Below, one piece after another: positions 16,899 to 26,429 of a stretch of 64,000 bases of DNA. The first letter of the stretch is position 1; the number at the start of each line of letters is the position of its first letter. The stretch is from Acidovorax sp. (GTDB lineage: Bacteria > Pseudomonadota > Gammaproteobacteria > Burkholderiales > Burkholderiaceae_C). The stretch lies in NCBI GenBank assembly GCA_031277855.1, contig JAITLO010000022.1:1-64000 (forward strand). The letters run 5' to 3'. Below the pieces are notes generated by a model. The model was given only the letters and a program-made list of their open reading frames with translations. It was not told the origin of the DNA and ran no database searches. Made by a program: the position numbers and the translations under genes.

Positions 16899-17911
16899 CG
16901 GTAGGCCGCCTGCGTGGCAATGCGCCCACGCGGCGTGCGCTGCAAATAGCCTTGCTGAATGAGGTAGGGCTCGATCACGTCTTCAATCGTGCCGGCATCT
17001 TCGCCAATGCTGGCGGCAATGTTGTCCACGCCCACGGGGCCGCCATCAAAGCGGTGGACCACGGCTTCGAGCAGCTTGCGGTCCATCACGTCAAAGCCGC
17101 GCGGGTCCACATCCAGCATGGACAGCGCCTTGTGCGCCATGGCCTGGGTGATGCGGCCATCGCCCTTGACCTCGGCATAGTCGCGCACACGGCGCAGCAG
17201 GCGGTTGGCAATACGCGGCGTGCCGCGCGAGCGGTTGGCAATCTCCTGTGCGCCCTCCGCATCAATAGGCGCCCCCAGCAAACCGGCGCTGCGCTTCACG
17301 ATGCGCGCCAGCTCCTCGGGTGAATAAAACTCCAGCCGGGCCACGATGCCAAAGCGGTCGCGCAGCGGATTGGTGAGCATGCCGGCGCGGGTGGTGGCAC
17401 CCACCAGGGTGAAGGGCTGGAGATCGAGCTTGATGGAGCGCGCCGCAGGCCCCTCGCCAATCATGATGTCGATCTGGTAGTCCTCCAGCGCGGGGTAGAG
17501 GATTTCCTCCACCACGGGGCTGAGGCGGTGGATTTCGTCGATGAAGAGCACATCGTTGGCCTCCAGATTGGTCAGCAGCGCCGCCAAGTCCTTGGGCTTT
17601 TCCAGCACCGGCCCGCTGGTTTGGCGCAGGTTCACCCCCAGCTCGGCGGCGATGATGTGGGACAGCGTGGTCTTGCCCAGGCCGGGCGGGCCAAACAGCA
17701 GCACATGGTCCAGCGCCTCACCGCGCTTTTTGGCCGCACCGATGAAGATTTCCAGCTGCTCGCGGGCCTTGGCCTGGCCCACATACTCCTCCAGCAGCTT
17801 GGGCCGCAGCGCGCGCTCCAGCTGTTCCTCGCTCTTGGAAACAGCACCCGCCGACACCATGCGCGGCGCGGGCTCCGATGCCGGGCCCAGATCTTCAACA
17901 ACAATGGTCAT
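16847..17911 (-). CDS. ruvB: Holliday junction branch migration helicase RuvB
   Basis: RuvB is the AAA+ motor that drives branch migration at Holliday junctions together with RuvA. The 354-residue product has the Walker [11 protein letters not shown], Walker [11 protein letters not shown], the sensor-1 segment [20 protein letters not shown], and the C-terminal winged helix ending YLQRTPRGR. The N-terminal extension before LEEYVGQ is about 40 residues, normal for betaproteobacteria. ruvA lies upstream on the same strand but is separated by the oppositely oriented peroxiredoxin gene, so this is not a simple ruvAB operon. The 3' end overlaps the convergent fusion gene by 52 bases. Confidence 0.97.
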   Translation of the reverse strand: MTIVVEDLGPASEPAPRMVSAGAVSKSEEQLERALRPKLLEEYVGQAKAREQLEIFIGAAKKRGEALDHVLLFGPPGLGKTTLSHIIAAELGVNLRQTSGPVLEKPKDLAALLTNLEANDVLFIDEIHRLSPVVEEILYPALEDYQIDIMIGEGPAARSIKLDLQPFTLVGATTRAGMLTNPLRDRFGIVARLEFYSPEELARIVKRSAGLLGAPIDAEGAQEIANRSRGTPRIANRLLRRVRDYAEVKGDGRITQAMAHKALSMLDVDPRGFDVMDRKLLEAVVHRFDGGPVGVDNIAASIGEDAGTIEDVIEPYLIQQGYLQRTPRGRIATQAAYRHLGLVAPQAPGGLFAE

Positions 17912-17985
17912 GGCAGGGATTGTGCCGCGTCCTGACTCGTCCGTGGCATGCTGCGCTGTGTTGCCCTGTTTCCAAGGAAAAACCC

Positions 17986-18525
17986 ATGCACCCTCTGCCC
18001 CAAGCCCTGGCCGCGCTGGCCTTGCTGTGCGCCGCCACGGCCCAGGCCGCCCTGCCCGTGGGCGCTGCTGCCCCGGTCTTCCAGACCCAGGCCGCCGTGG
18101 CCGGCAAGGCCTTTGACTTCGACCTGACCGCTGCCCTGAAAAAAGGGCCGGTGGTGCTGTACTTCTTCCCCAAGGCCTTTACCCAGGGCTGCACCATGGA
18201 GGCCCACGCCTTTGCCGAGGCCACGCCCCGCTTTGCGGCCATGGGCGCCACGGTGGTGGGCATGTCGCACGACGACATCGCCACGCTGCAGCGCTTCTCC
18301 ACCGAAGCCTGCCGCGACCAGTTTGCCGTGGCCTCCGACCCCAAGGCCCAGACCATCAAGGCCTACGACGCCGCAGCCGCCGCCAACCCGGAACGCGCCG
18401 ACCGCATCTCTTACGTGATCGGCCAGGACGGCAAGATCAAGTTCACCCACATCGGTTCAGACCCCGAGGCCCATGTGCAAAAAACCGAGGCGGCGGTGAA
18501 GCAGCTGCAAGCTGCCAAACAGTAA
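17986..18525 (+). CDS. Secreted peroxiredoxin (AhpC/TSA, Bcp-like)
   Basis: The 179-residue protein has an N-terminal signal peptide (residues 1-21, ending ATAQA) and a thioredoxin-fold peroxiredoxin domain. The peroxidatic Cys69 lies in [10 protein letters not shown] with the expected Thr and Pro before it. The resolving cysteine usual in Bcp/PrxQ five residues later is replaced (HAF); a second cysteine occurs at position 109 in STEACRDQF. It probably reduces peroxides in the periplasm. AAGGA lies eight bases before ATG 17986. The gene sits between ruvB and ruvA, reading the opposite way, and probably has its own promoter in the 74-base gap. Confidence 0.85.
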   Translation: MHPLPQALAALALLCAATAQAALPVGAAAPVFQTQAAVAGKAFDFDLTAALKKGPVVLYFFPKAFTQGCTMEAHAFAEATPRFAAMGATVVGMSHDDIATLQRFSTEACRDQFAVASDPKAQTIKAYDAAAAANPERADRISYVIGQDGKIKFTHIGSDPEAHVQKTEAAVKQLQAAKQ

Positions 18526-18565
18526 ACCGCACTCATGGGGCTGCAAACAGCGCAATGCCTTGCAA

Positions 18566-18608
18566 TGCCCCCTCACCCCCACCCTCTCCCCAAAGGGGCG
18601 AGGGAGTA
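18566..18608. repeat. GC-rich hairpin repeat (CCCTCTCCCC type)
   Basis: The stem CCCTCTCCCC/GGGGCGAGGG at 18583-18605 carries one mismatch. It is related to the hairpins at 3336-3359 and 5422-5458 and lies in the gap between the convergent peroxiredoxin and ruvA genes. Confidence 0.55.
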
Positions 18609-18654
18609 AGGCACAGAGCACAGCCCCAGAGAACGGCGGCTTGGCATCGCCCCT

Positions 18655-18757
18655 TTCGCCAGGGCACCGCGCAAGGGCCGCCCCGCCGCGCTGGTGCCGT
18701 CCCCCTCCCACGCGTAGCGTGAGAGAGGGGGAAGACGCGCAGCGGCTCAGGGGGAGC
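18655..18757 (-). repeat. Covarying 3'-end element, copy c5 (after ruvA)
   Basis: On the minus strand it starts immediately after the ruvA TAG stop (CTCCCCCTGAG). Helix I has one mismatch. Helix II is CCCCCTCTCTC/GGGAGGGGG-like. Helix III is GGCACC/GGTGCC (18663-18668 with 18693-18698), a variant seen in no other copy here. Confidence 0.7.
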
Positions 18758-19335
18758 TACTTGTTCAAACCTTTTAAGGCCAGCTTGATGCCTTCGGAGA
18801 CACCCACATCCGCCGGCAATAGCTTGAGGCTGGCCGTCGCCTCCTTGTCCGAATAGCCCAACGCCAGCAGCGCCTGCAGGATGTCGCCCTGCGCATCGCT
18901 TTTGACCTGCGTGGCCGCTCCACCCACCACGGCATCGCCCAGCTTGCCCTTGAGCTCCAGCAGCAGGCGCTCGGCCGTCTTCTTGCCGATGCCGGGCACT
19001 TTGACCAAACGCCCCGCTTCTTGCAGCGCCACGGCCTGGGCCAGATCGTCCGCACCCATGCCCGAAAGCACTGACAGCGCGGTGCGCGGGCCCACGCCGC
19101 TGACCTTGATCAGCTCGCGGAATGTCTGACGCTCTTGCGGGGTGGCAAACCCATACAGCAGCTGCGCATCCTCGCGCACGATAAAGTGCGTCAGCAGGCT
19201 TACCTGCTCGCCCAGACTTGGCAGGTTGTAGAAGGTGCTCATGGGCACCTGCACCTCATAGCCCACACCGTGCACGTCCAGCAGGACTTCGGGAGGGTTC
19301 TTCTCGAGCAGCTTGCCCGTCAGTTTGCCTATCAT
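18757..19335 (-). CDS. ruvA: Holliday junction branch migration protein RuvA
   Basis: RuvA binds Holliday junctions as a tetramer and recruits RuvB. The 192-residue protein begins [12 protein letters not shown] (OB-fold domain I), contains the paired helix-hairpin-helix motifs [15 protein letters not shown] and [16 protein letters not shown], and ends in the flexible linker plus domain III that contacts RuvB (residues about 145-192). ATG 19335 has AAAGGA upstream. It is divergent from phoH by 51 bases. The downstream neighbour on this strand is ruvB, beyond an inverted peroxiredoxin gene. Confidence 0.97.
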   Translation of the reverse strand: MIGKLTGKLLEKNPPEVLLDVHGVGYEVQVPMSTFYNLPSLGEQVSLLTHFIVREDAQLLYGFATPQERQTFRELIKVSGVGPRTALSVLSGMGADDLAQAVALQEAGRLVKVPGIGKKTAERLLLELKGKLGDAVVGGAATQVKSDAQGDILQALLALGYSDKEATASLKLLPADVGVSEGIKLALKGLNK

Positions 19336-19386
19336 TGCTTTCCTTTGCTGCCCAAGGTGGGCAGCGCTTTGGATGGAATTATCCGC

Positions 19387-20334
19387 GTGATCCTCCGCCA
19401 CACCTTCACACCCCATAACAACCTGCGCCTGGCCAATCTCTGCGGCCCGGCCGACGCCCATCTGCGCACCATCGAAGTGGGGCTGCAGGTCAAGATTGCC
19501 CACCGCCACGAGCAGTTCAAGGTCGATGGCCCCAAGGCCAAGGCCCAGCAGGCGCTGGAGCTGCTGCAGGCCCTGTATGAAATGGCCGACACCCCCATCT
19601 CGGACGACACGCTACAGCTGATGCTGGCCGGCGACGCCGAGATGCTGGAGCCGGACTCCACCGCCGTGCAGCTGACCACGCGCCGCGCCGACCTGCGCGC
19701 ACGCACGCCCAACCAGGCCATCTACCTGGAGAACATTGCCAAGCACGACATCACCTTTGGCATAGGCCCAGCCGGCACCGGCAAGACCTATCTGGCCGTG
19801 GCCTGCGCAGTCGACGCGCTGGAGCGCAGCGCCGTGCAACGCATTGTGCTGACCCGCCCCGCCGTGGAGGCCGGCGAGCGCCTGGGCTTTCTGCCCGGCG
19901 ATTTGACGCAAAAAGTCGACCCCTATCTGCGCCCGCTGTACGACGCCCTGTACGACCTGATGGGCTATGACAAGGTGCAAAAAGCCTTTGAGCGCAATGT
20001 GCTGGAGATCGCCCCGCTGGCCTTTATGCGCGGGCGCACGCTGAACAACGCCTTTGTGATCCTGGACGAGGCCCAGAACACCACGCCCGAGCAGATGAAG
20101 ATGTTCCTCACCCGCATAGGCTTTGGCGCCAAAGCCGTGGTCACCGGTGACGTGAGCCAGATCGACCTGCCCAAGGGCGCATTGAGCGGCCTGATCGACG
20201 CCGAGCGCGTGCTCAAGCGCGTTAAAGGCATATCGATCAACCGTTTCACCAGCGCCGACGTGGTGCGCCACCCGCTGGTGGCGCGCATTGTGGATGCTTA
20301 TGACGCCAATGGAACAGGCCGCAGCCCGCGCTGA
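19387..20334 (+). CDS. ybeZ: PhoH family ATPase (PhoL/YbeZ)
   Basis: The PhoH-like P-loop ATPase is thought to act with the endonuclease YbeY in RNA metabolism. The 315-residue product has a KH-like N-terminal region, Walker [14 protein letters not shown] near residue 125, and Walker [17 protein letters not shown]. The start is GTG 19387: it gives the family beginning [12 protein letters not shown], while upstream frame lies within ruvA. ybeY follows after 182 bases containing GC-rich hairpins. The order ybeZ-ybeY is the widespread one, although ybeX and lnt do not follow here. Confidence 0.95.
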   Translation: MILRHTFTPHNNLRLANLCGPADAHLRTIEVGLQVKIAHRHEQFKVDGPKAKAQQALELLQALYEMADTPISDDTLQLMLAGDAEMLEPDSTAVQLTTRRADLRARTPNQAIYLENIAKHDITFGIGPAGTGKTYLAVACAVDALERSAVQRIVLTRPAVEAGERLGFLPGDLTQKVDPYLRPLYDALYDLMGYDKVQKAFERNVLEIAPLAFMRGRTLNNAFVILDEAQNTTPEQMKMFLTRIGFGAKAVVTGDVSQIDLPKGALSGLIDAERVLKRVKGISINRFTSADVVRHPLVARIVDAYDANGTGRSPR

Positions 20335-20347
20335 CTGCGCTGCATGA

Positions 20348-20440
20348 CTCCTTCCCCCACCGGGGGAAGGCGGGGATGGGGGCCGGGCGCACCCGACGCA
20401 GCCCCCACCCCAACCCTCCCCCGGTGGGGGAGGGAGTAGA
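20348..20440. repeat. Two GC-rich hairpin repeats between ybeZ and ybeY
   Basis: CCTTCCCCC/GGGGGAAGG (20350-20370) is followed by GGCGGGGATGGGGGC, then CCCTCCCCC/GGGGGAGGG (20415-20434). The first is nearly identical to 21084-21120 and close to 14914-14950. They could attenuate transcription between the two genes. Confidence 0.6.
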
Positions 20441-20516
20441 GAGCCTGCTACAGAGCATCACGTCGCTTCTTTATTCATAGCTGTCTGTGCAATCCCCACA
20501 GGCACCGGAGCCTGAT

Positions 20517-20975
20517 ATGGCCTTGAACCAACTCGAACTCTCTTTGCAATTCGGCAAATTTGATGGCGTGGCCGAGCACCGCGCCCTGCTGACGCGCGCC
20601 CTGGTCAGCAAATGGATTCGCCATGCCCTGGCGGTGGATGCCGAGATGGCAGTGCGCATTGTGGGCACCGAAGAAGGCCAGCAGCTCAACCGCGAGTACC
20701 GCAAAAAAGACTACGCCACCAATGTGCTGACCTTTGACTACCAGCAAGAACCCACGGTGATGGCCGACCTGGTGATCTGCGCCCCGGTGGTGGAGCGCGA
20801 GGCCCAGGAGCAAAACAAAACGCTGGAAGAGCACTACGCCCATTTGCTGGTGCACGGCACCCTGCATGCCCAGGGCTGGGACCATGAAACCAGCGAGCAG
20901 GACGCCGACGAGATGGAGGCCTATGAGACCGACATCATGGCCGAGCTGGGCTATGCCGACCCCTACGCCAAATAA
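20517..20975 (+). CDS. ybeY: rRNA maturation endoribonuclease YbeY
   Basis: YbeY is a zinc-dependent single-strand endoribonuclease needed for 16S rRNA 3'-end maturation and ribosome quality control. The 152-residue protein contains the metal-binding H-x3-H-x5-H motif HGTLHAQGWDH and the conserved YRKKDYATNVLTF segment. ATG 20517 is preceded by GGAG eight bases upstream; an upstream in-frame GTG at 20487 would add ten unrelated residues. It follows the PhoH gene as in most proteobacteria. Confidence 0.95.
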   Translation: MALNQLELSLQFGKFDGVAEHRALLTRALVSKWIRHALAVDAEMAVRIVGTEEGQQLNREYRKKDYATNVLTFDYQQEPTVMADLVICAPVVEREAQEQNKTLEEHYAHLLVHGTLHAQGWDHETSEQDADEMEAYETDIMAELGYADPYAK

Positions 20976-21083
20976 AGCCAAGTAAAAACAGGAGCTGCTC
21001 GCGCGGATACTGCAACGCTTTAACGGCTTAAACGCCGCCAAAATCAGTTACCTACTACACAGTCAGCTCTGCTTTTTGAATCA

Positions 21084-21120
21084 CTCCTTCCCCCACCGGG
21101 GGAAGGCGGGGATGGGGGCC
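21084..21120. repeat. GC-rich hairpin repeat (CCTTCCCCC type)
   Basis: CCTTCCCCC/GGGGGAAGG at 21086-21106 is followed by GCGGGGATGGGGGC, almost identical to the copy at 20348-20385. It lies between the convergent ybeY and Bug genes and may serve as a transcription end. Confidence 0.6.
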
Positions 21121-21144
21121 CGCAGCGAACAGCGGCGCTGCCCC

Positions 21145-22128
21145 CTATTCCACGCTCAGCCCAATGGCCTGCACCAGCTGGGCCATGCGCACATCGTCGC
21201 TTCGAATCTGGCGGGCAAAGCGCTGCTGGCCCTCCCCCACGGGGGTAATGCCTTGCTGCAGCAGGCTGCGGCGCAGCTCGGAGTTTTGCAAGGCGCGGTC
21301 AGCGTCCCTGGCAATGGCCTGCGCCAGTGCGGCCGGCGTGCCCTTGGGGGCAAACAGGCCAAACCAGGCGCCGGCCTCAAAGCCCTTGTAGCTTTCTGCC
21401 ACGGTGGGCACCTGGGGCAGCAGCGGGAGGCGCTTTCGGCCGGACACGGCCAAGGCCGTCAGCTTGCCGGCCTGGATTTGCGCCAGCGCCGGCGCCACGG
21501 CAATCAGCATCACATCCACCTGGCCGCCCAGCACATCCTGCAGGCCCTGGGGGCCGCCGCGATAGGGAATATGGGTGGCAAAAAAGCCGGCCTTTTGCTT
21601 GAACAGCTCCATGGCCAGATGCTGGGCACCGCCCGTGCCGGAGGATGCATAGTTGATGGACCCCGGATGCGCCTTGGCATAGCCCACAAAGTCCTGCAGA
21701 TTCTGAAAGCCCCGGTTGGGGTTGGCCACCAGCACAAAGTCGGACTGGCCCAGCTGCGTTACCGGCACCAGATCCTGCTTGATGTCATAGGGCAGGTGGC
21801 GCTGCACATTGGGCATGATGGTGATGGCACTGTCGCCTGCCACCAGCAAGGTATAGCCATCGGGCTGGGCCTTGGCCACGGCATCCACGGCCGAGACACC
21901 GCCTGCCGCGCCACGGTTGTCCACCACCACGGGCTGCTTCCAGTCCTTGGAGACGAGCTGCCCCACCTGCCGCGCCAGCAGGTCAGGCGCGCTGCCCGCG
22001 CCATTGGCCACGATCAGCTTCACCGGCCGGGCCGGGAAATCCGGCTGCTGCGCCATGGCCTGGCCTTGCACGCAAACGGCGGCCAGCAAGGCCCAGGTGG
22101 TGCGAGAAAAAAGGCGGGGCAGATACAT
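21145..22128 (-). CDS. Bug/TctC family extracytoplasmic substrate-binding protein
   Basis: Bug proteins are periplasmic receptors for carboxylates and related solutes in tripartite tricarboxylate transporters or sensory systems. The 327-residue product has a signal peptide (residues 1-26, ending GQAMA) and family segments FPARPVKLIVANGAG, DNRGAAGGVSAVDAV and NYASSGTGGAQHLAMELFK. GGAG lies upstream of ATG 22128. No TctA/TctB membrane partners adjoin it, so it is one of the orphan Bug proteins for which Comamonadaceae are known. The ligand cannot be told. Confidence 0.9.
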   Translation of the reverse strand: MYLPRLFSRTTWALLAAVCVQGQAMAQQPDFPARPVKLIVANGAGSAPDLLARQVGQLVSKDWKQPVVVDNRGAAGGVSAVDAVAKAQPDGYTLLVAGDSAITIMPNVQRHLPYDIKQDLVPVTQLGQSDFVLVANPNRGFQNLQDFVGYAKAHPGSINYASSGTGGAQHLAMELFKQKAGFFATHIPYRGGPQGLQDVLGGQVDVMLIAVAPALAQIQAGKLTALAVSGRKRLPLLPQVPTVAESYKGFEAGAWFGLFAPKGTPAALAQAIARDADRALQNSELRRSLLQQGITPVGEGQQRFARQIRSDDVRMAQLVQAIGLSVE

Positions 22129-22357
22129 GACGGAACTCCAGCAAAGGAGCCGGATTCTGCAGAGCCACGCTGATTTCTCCAACGATTGTTTTTGAATTTT
22201 CTTATGCCTGCAAAACGTGGGCCAAGGCCAGTACCTGCATGCAGCGCACAACTGCTTTGCCACAGCCCATGACGGTCTGCAGCCTGCGCCGCCTAAGATA
22301 GGCAAGGCCGGCCCATACCGGCCACCACAAGACAAACAAGATTCAGGGAGACATCGC

Positions 22358-23137
22358 ATGGACATTCTGGGACTGGGCCCCGCCAGCCATATCGCACTCT
22401 TGCTGGCCGCCGCCTTTGTGGCCGGCGCCTTGAACGCCGTGGCCGGCGGGGGCAGTTTCTTAACGCTGCCGGCCCTGGTCTTTACCGGCGTGCCCCCCGT
22501 GGTGGCCAATGCCACCGGCACCGTGGCTCTGCTGCCAGGCTATGCGGCCGGCGCCTGGGGCTTCAGGGAAGACATGACCTCGCCTCCCGGCCTTTCCATG
22601 CGGCAAAGCGTGCTGCTGTCCCTGGTCGGCGGCACGGCCGGCGCGGCCCTGCTGCTGTTCACGCCCGATGCCGTCTTCCGCAAGGTCGTGCCCTGGTTGC
22701 TGCTGGCCGCCACCGCTCTCTTCGCCTTCGGCCCCCAGCTGCGCGCCTGGGCCGCCGGCAAGAATGCAGACCACCACATGCCCAGTGCCACCAAGGCCGC
22801 CCTGGGCATGCTGGCCGTGGCCGTCTACGGCGGCTACTTCAACGGCGGCCTGGGCATTTTGCTGCTGGCCCTGTTCGGCCTGCTGGGCCAAACCCAGCTC
22901 AACGCCATGAATGGCATGAAGAACCTGGTCTCCGCCCTGCTCACCGCCATCGCTGTGGTGATTTACGCCGTGGGCGGCATCGTGGCCTGGCCCCAGGCCT
23001 TGCTGATGATGGTCGCCGCCACCGCAGGCGGCTACGGCGGCGCCCGCGTGGCCCGCAAAATTCCGGCGCCCGCGCTGCGCTGGGGGATTGTGGTGACAGG
23101 GCTGGTGATGGCGGGGCTGTTCTTTATGAAGGGTTAA
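22358..23137 (+). CDS. TauE/SafE (TSUP) family permease
   Basis: The 259-residue membrane protein has about eight hydrophobic helices. The TSUP signature AFVAGALNAVAGGGSFLTLPAL is near the N-terminus, and its repeat NGGLGILLLALFGLLG comes mid-protein. Family members move sulfite, sulfonates or other anions, and the substrate is unknown here. ATG 22358 has AGGGAG eight bases before it. It is divergent from the Bug gene across 229 bases and convergent with dbpA. Joint action with the Bug protein is possible but unproven. Confidence 0.88.
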   Translation: MDILGLGPASHIALLLAAAFVAGALNAVAGGGSFLTLPALVFTGVPPVVANATGTVALLPGYAAGAWGFREDMTSPPGLSMRQSVLLSLVGGTAGAALLLFTPDAVFRKVVPWLLLAATALFAFGPQLRAWAAGKNADHHMPSATKAALGMLAVAVYGGYFNGGLGILLLALFGLLGQTQLNAMNGMKNLVSALLTAIAVVIYAVGGIVAWPQALLMMVAATAGGYGGARVARKIPAPALRWGIVVTGLVMAGLFFMKG

Positions 23138-23158
23138 TCCCTGCGGATTACGCAGTTC

Positions 23159-24574
23159 TCACAGCAGGCGAGCCTTCACCGTCTTGCCCTTGACCTTGCC
23201 CGCATTCAGCTTGGCGCATGCCGCTGCGGCAATCTTGCGGTCCACGGCCACATAGGTGGAGAAGTCGTTGACGCTGATCTTGCCGATCTGCTCGCGGCTG
23301 TAGCCAAAGTCGGCGCACATGGCGCCCATCACGTCGCCGGCGCGGATTTTTTCCTTGCGCCCGCCAATGATCTGGATGGTCATCATCGGAGGCAGCAGCT
23401 CGCCGCCGGCCGCGGGCGTGAGTTCGGCTTCCGGGAAGAATTCGGAGCTGCGGCCCTGCAACTGCTCGATCTTGCCCACGCTGCCCATCTCGTCCATGGA
23501 CACCAAATTCAAGGCCAGGCCTTCGGCATCACCCCGGCCGGTGCGGCCTATGCGGTGAATGTGGACCTCGGGGTCGGGCGTCACATCCACATTGATCACG
23601 GCGGACAGGTCGGCAATGTCCAGACCGCGCGCGGCCACGTCGGTGGCCACCAGCACGCTGCAGCTCTTGTTGGCAAACTGCACCAGCACCTCGTCGCGCT
23701 CGCGCTGCTCCAGCTCGCCAAACAAGGCCAGGGCACTAAAGCCCTGGGCCTGCAACTCGGCCACCACATCGCGGCATTGCTGCTTGGTATTGCAAAAGGC
23801 AATCGTGGACTCGGGGCGGAAATGCGCCAGGGCCTTGGCCACGGTGTAGATCTTGTCGTGCTCGCCGACCTCATACCAGCGCTGCTGGATTTTGTTTGCG
23901 CTGTGCTGGGTGGCCACCTTCACGGTCTGCGGATCGCGCATAAAGCGCTGGGCCAGGCTGGCAATGCCATCGGGGTAGGTGGCGGAGAACAGCAGGGTCT
24001 GGCGCTCGGGCGGGCATTGGCGCACCACGGTTTCGATGTCGGCCAGAAAGCCCATGTCCAGCATGCGATCGGCCTCGTCCAGCACCAGGGTCTTGAGGTT
24101 GGCGATATCGAGCTTGCCGCGCTCCATCAAATCCATCACGCGGCCGGGCGTACCCACCACGATGTGGGCACCGTTTTCCAGCGAAGCGATCTGGTTGCGT
24201 GAAGGCACGCCACCATACACGGTGACTACCTTGATATTGTCCTGGGCCCGGGCCAGGCGGCGGATTTCGGTGGCCACCTGGTCGGCCAGCTCACGCGTGG
24301 GGCACAGCACCAGGGCCTGCACGGCAAACCAGCGCGGGTTAAGCCGGTCCACCATGGGCAGACCAAAAGCAGCGGTCTTGCCGCTGCCGGTGCTAGCCTG
24401 GGCGATCAAGTCCTTGCCCTGCAAGGTCAAGGGCAGGCTGGCCGCCTGGATGGGCGTCATCTGCGCATAGCCCAGCTGCTGCAGATTGGCCAGCATCTCG
24501 GGCGACAGGGGAAGGGCCGAGAACGCGGTAGAGGCAGTGGAAGCAGCGGCGGGGGCAGAGGCAGAGGTAGTCAT
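23159..24574 (-). CDS. dbpA: ATP-dependent RNA helicase DbpA
   Basis: DbpA is a DEAD-box helicase activated by hairpin 92 of 23S rRNA and acts in large-subunit assembly. The 471-residue protein shows the Q motif (TPIQAASLP), motif I AQASTGSGKT, PTRELA, VGTPGR, motif II LDEADRMLD, motif III SAT, and motif VI HRIGRTGRG. The C-terminal RNA-binding domain GGRKEKIRAGDVMGAM...IGKISV...TYVAVD distinguishes DbpA from RhlE. The ribosome site before ATG 24574 is weak. The first 18 residues are an Ala/Ser/Thr-rich leader. Confidence 0.95.
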   Translation of the reverse strand: MTTSASAPAAASTASTAFSALPLSPEMLANLQQLGYAQMTPIQAASLPLTLQGKDLIAQASTGSGKTAAFGLPMVDRLNPRWFAVQALVLCPTRELADQVATEIRRLARAQDNIKVVTVYGGVPSRNQIASLENGAHIVVGTPGRVMDLMERGKLDIANLKTLVLDEADRMLDMGFLADIETVVRQCPPERQTLLFSATYPDGIASLAQRFMRDPQTVKVATQHSANKIQQRWYEVGEHDKIYTVAKALAHFRPESTIAFCNTKQQCRDVVAELQAQGFSALALFGELEQRERDEVLVQFANKSCSVLVATDVAARGLDIADLSAVINVDVTPDPEVHIHRIGRTGRGDAEGLALNLVSMDEMGSVGKIEQLQGRSSEFFPEAELTPAAGGELLPPMMTIQIIGGRKEKIRAGDVMGAMCADFGYSREQIGKISVNDFSTYVAVDRKIAAAACAKLNAGKVKGKTVKARLL

Positions 24575-24630
24575 GTGCGAATTATCCGGGGACTGCGCCC
24601 CACGCAGTGCACACCGCCCACAAAACCTTG

Positions 24631-24651
24631 GGCGGGCGTCCAGCGCCCGCC
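24631..24651 (-). terminator. Hairpin after the M20 peptidase gene
   Basis: GGCGGGCG/CGCCCGCC form an 8 bp perfect stem with a five-base loop, 20 bases after the peptidase stop and before dbpA on the minus strand. A modest T-run (GGTTTTG) follows on the minus strand. It is a plausible but weak intrinsic terminator. Confidence 0.45.
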
Positions 24652-24671
24652 TGCAGCGCTGAAAGCAGGGC

Positions 24672-26429
24672 TTACTGCATTTGCTGCAGATTGCCTATGC
24701 GCACCAGCATCTCGGTGAACATCTGCATATCGGTGCGCAGATCGGCCAGCTCCTGGTATTCCAGCGCGTTGTGGGCCGTGTACTTTTTCCCGGGCATGGC
24801 CGGGCCAAAGTTGATGGCATTGGGCAAGAACTTGGCCGTAGTGCTGCCGGCCGTGGGCACGGGCTTGGCAGGCAGGCCTGTGGTGTCGCCAAAGATGTTG
24901 AGCAGCGTGGACAGCCAGGCGCCCTTGGGGTCGCGTGCCATCCAGTTGCCCTGGGTGTAGTGCACGGTCACCGGCACCTGGGCGCTGGCGCTCCAGCGGG
25001 CAATGCCCTGCTCCACCTCGGCGCGCAGTTGCTCGGGCGTTTTGCCGCGCGGCATGCGCACATTGGTGGTGACTTCCAGCTTGTCATCAACAGCCTTGAT
25101 CAGATTGGGCGACAGCGTCAGCGGGCCCATGAAGTCGTCGGCATAGGCCACGCCCAGCTGCTTGCCAAAATAGTCCAGACCGAACACGCCGTTGATATAG
25201 CGCACGGCCTGGCTGTAGGCATTGGGCTGAACCAGGGCCTGGCCTTGTGCGGGCAGCAGCACGCTTTGCAGCAGCAGCGCCAGGCGCGGCACGGGGTTCA
25301 CCCCCTCTTCAGGGCGCGAGCCATGGGCCGAGCTGCCGGTGAGCTTGACGCTGACCGCGCCATCGCCCTGCTGTACTGCAATGGCGAATACACCGCCCTG
25401 CCCCTGGTGCTGGGCCACAAACCCATCTTTGGCGGTATTCAACTGCTGGGCAATTGCCGCCAGGGCCTGTGCGCTGCCGCCCGAAATGGTGGCCGTGGCG
25501 GTTTGCGCAATCGCATTCGCCGAGGCTGCGCCCGCCATGGCAGTGATGGCGGGCTGCGCCGCATCCACCGGGGTTTCAGCAAACACGGCCTTGAGTGCAC
25601 CGCTGCCTTTTTCGGCCACCACGGTCGGGTATTTGCTGTCGAGCACGATGTTGTAGGCCGGCAGCTGCGTCCGGCCCTGGTAGTACTTCATCGCATCGCC
25701 ACCGGTTTCTTCGGTGGTCTCAATCATCAGGCGGATGCTGCGCGACAGCGGCAGGCCGCTGTCCTTGACGGCCTTCATGGCGTACAGCACGGTGGCAATC
25801 GAGCCCTTGTCATCAATGGTGCCGCGGCCATAGAGCCTGTCGCCCACGCGGGTGAGCTGGAAGGGATTGATCTGCTGGCCCTCCAGCACCCATTCGGCAG
25901 CCACCACGGGCACCACATCGGCGTGGGTGAGGATGCCGAATTCATCGGCGCCCTTTCCTGACAAGTTCGCCGGCAACGTGACCTCAAAAATCCGGTTGTC
26001 CACATTGCGAAAGCGCAGGCCGAAGTCACGCGCCATGGTCTCGACCAGCTTGCCGAAATCGATAATGGCGGGGCTCTCATGCGGCGCCACCTTGGTATCA
26101 CGCACCGTGGGCAGGGCCACCATGCGTTCCAGCGTGCCCAACACAGCGGCTTCTTGCGTGAGGCGGGTGTAAGCCCCCAGCAGGCGGGCGATATCGGCCA
26201 GCTCGTCTCCAGACAGCGCCTCCCCACGGGTATAGCGCTGCACAGCAGCCGCCACCGAGGGCTGGGCCTGTGCAGCCTGCTGCGCAAAGGCGGCAAAGCT
26301 GGCTGGCGCGGGCTGTGCCAGCAGCGCATCCAGCGCGGGTTTTTTCAGCGTTTGGGCCTGGGCCGGCAGACCACAGGCCAGGGCAGCGCTGACGGCCAGC
26401 GCCAGCAGGGAGGGGGAGAAAGGCTTCAT
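24672..26429 (-). CDS. Secreted M20 family dipeptidase
   Basis: This is a zinc metallopeptidase of the M20 (PepV/Sapep-like) group, with a signal peptide (residues 1-26, ending PAQAQ) indicating export. The 585-residue length is large for M20 and fits the Sapep-like group with an enlarged dimerisation domain. Metal and catalytic residues are visible: ILTHADVVP, GRGTIDDKGS and the catalytic glutamates in ETTEETGGD. The segment SSAHGSRPEEGVN carries the conserved histidine of the lid domain. I use ATG 26429, before the signal peptide; an upstream alternative adds 13 residues. It is divergent from a second secreted M20 enzyme. Confidence 0.87.
   Translation of the reverse strand: MKPFSPSLLALAVSAALACGLPAQAQTLKKPALDALLAQPAPASFAAFAQQAAQAQPSVAAAVQRYTRGEALSGDELADIARLLGAYTRLTQEAAVLGTLERMVALPTVRDTKVAPHESPAIIDFGKLVETMARDFGLRFRNVDNRIFEVTLPANLSGKGADEFGILTHADVVPVVAAEWVLEGQQINPFQLTRVGDRLYGRGTIDDKGSIATVLYAMKAVKDSGLPLSRSIRLMIETTEETGGDAMKYYQGRTQLPAYNIVLDSKYPTVVAEKGSGALKAVFAETPVDAAQPAITAMAGAASANAIAQTATATISGGSAQALAAIAQQLNTAKDGFVAQHQGQGGVFAIAVQQGDGAVSVKLTGSSAHGSRPEEGVNPVPRLALLLQSVLLPAQGQALVQPNAYSQAVRYINGVFGLDYFGKQLGVAYADDFMGPLTLSPNLIKAVDDKLEVTTNVRMPRGKTPEQLRAEVEQGIARWSASAQVPVTVHYTQGNWMARDPKGAWLSTLLNIFGDTTGLPAKPVPTAGSTTAKFLPNAINFGPAMPGKKYTAHNALEYQELADLRTDMQMFTEMLVRIGNLQQMQ

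Noticed and set aside
20348..21120. Tandem GC-rich hairpins as a CRISPR array
   Set aside because: The units are few, irregularly spaced and self-complementary with no spacers; similar hairpins occur singly elsewhere in the window.
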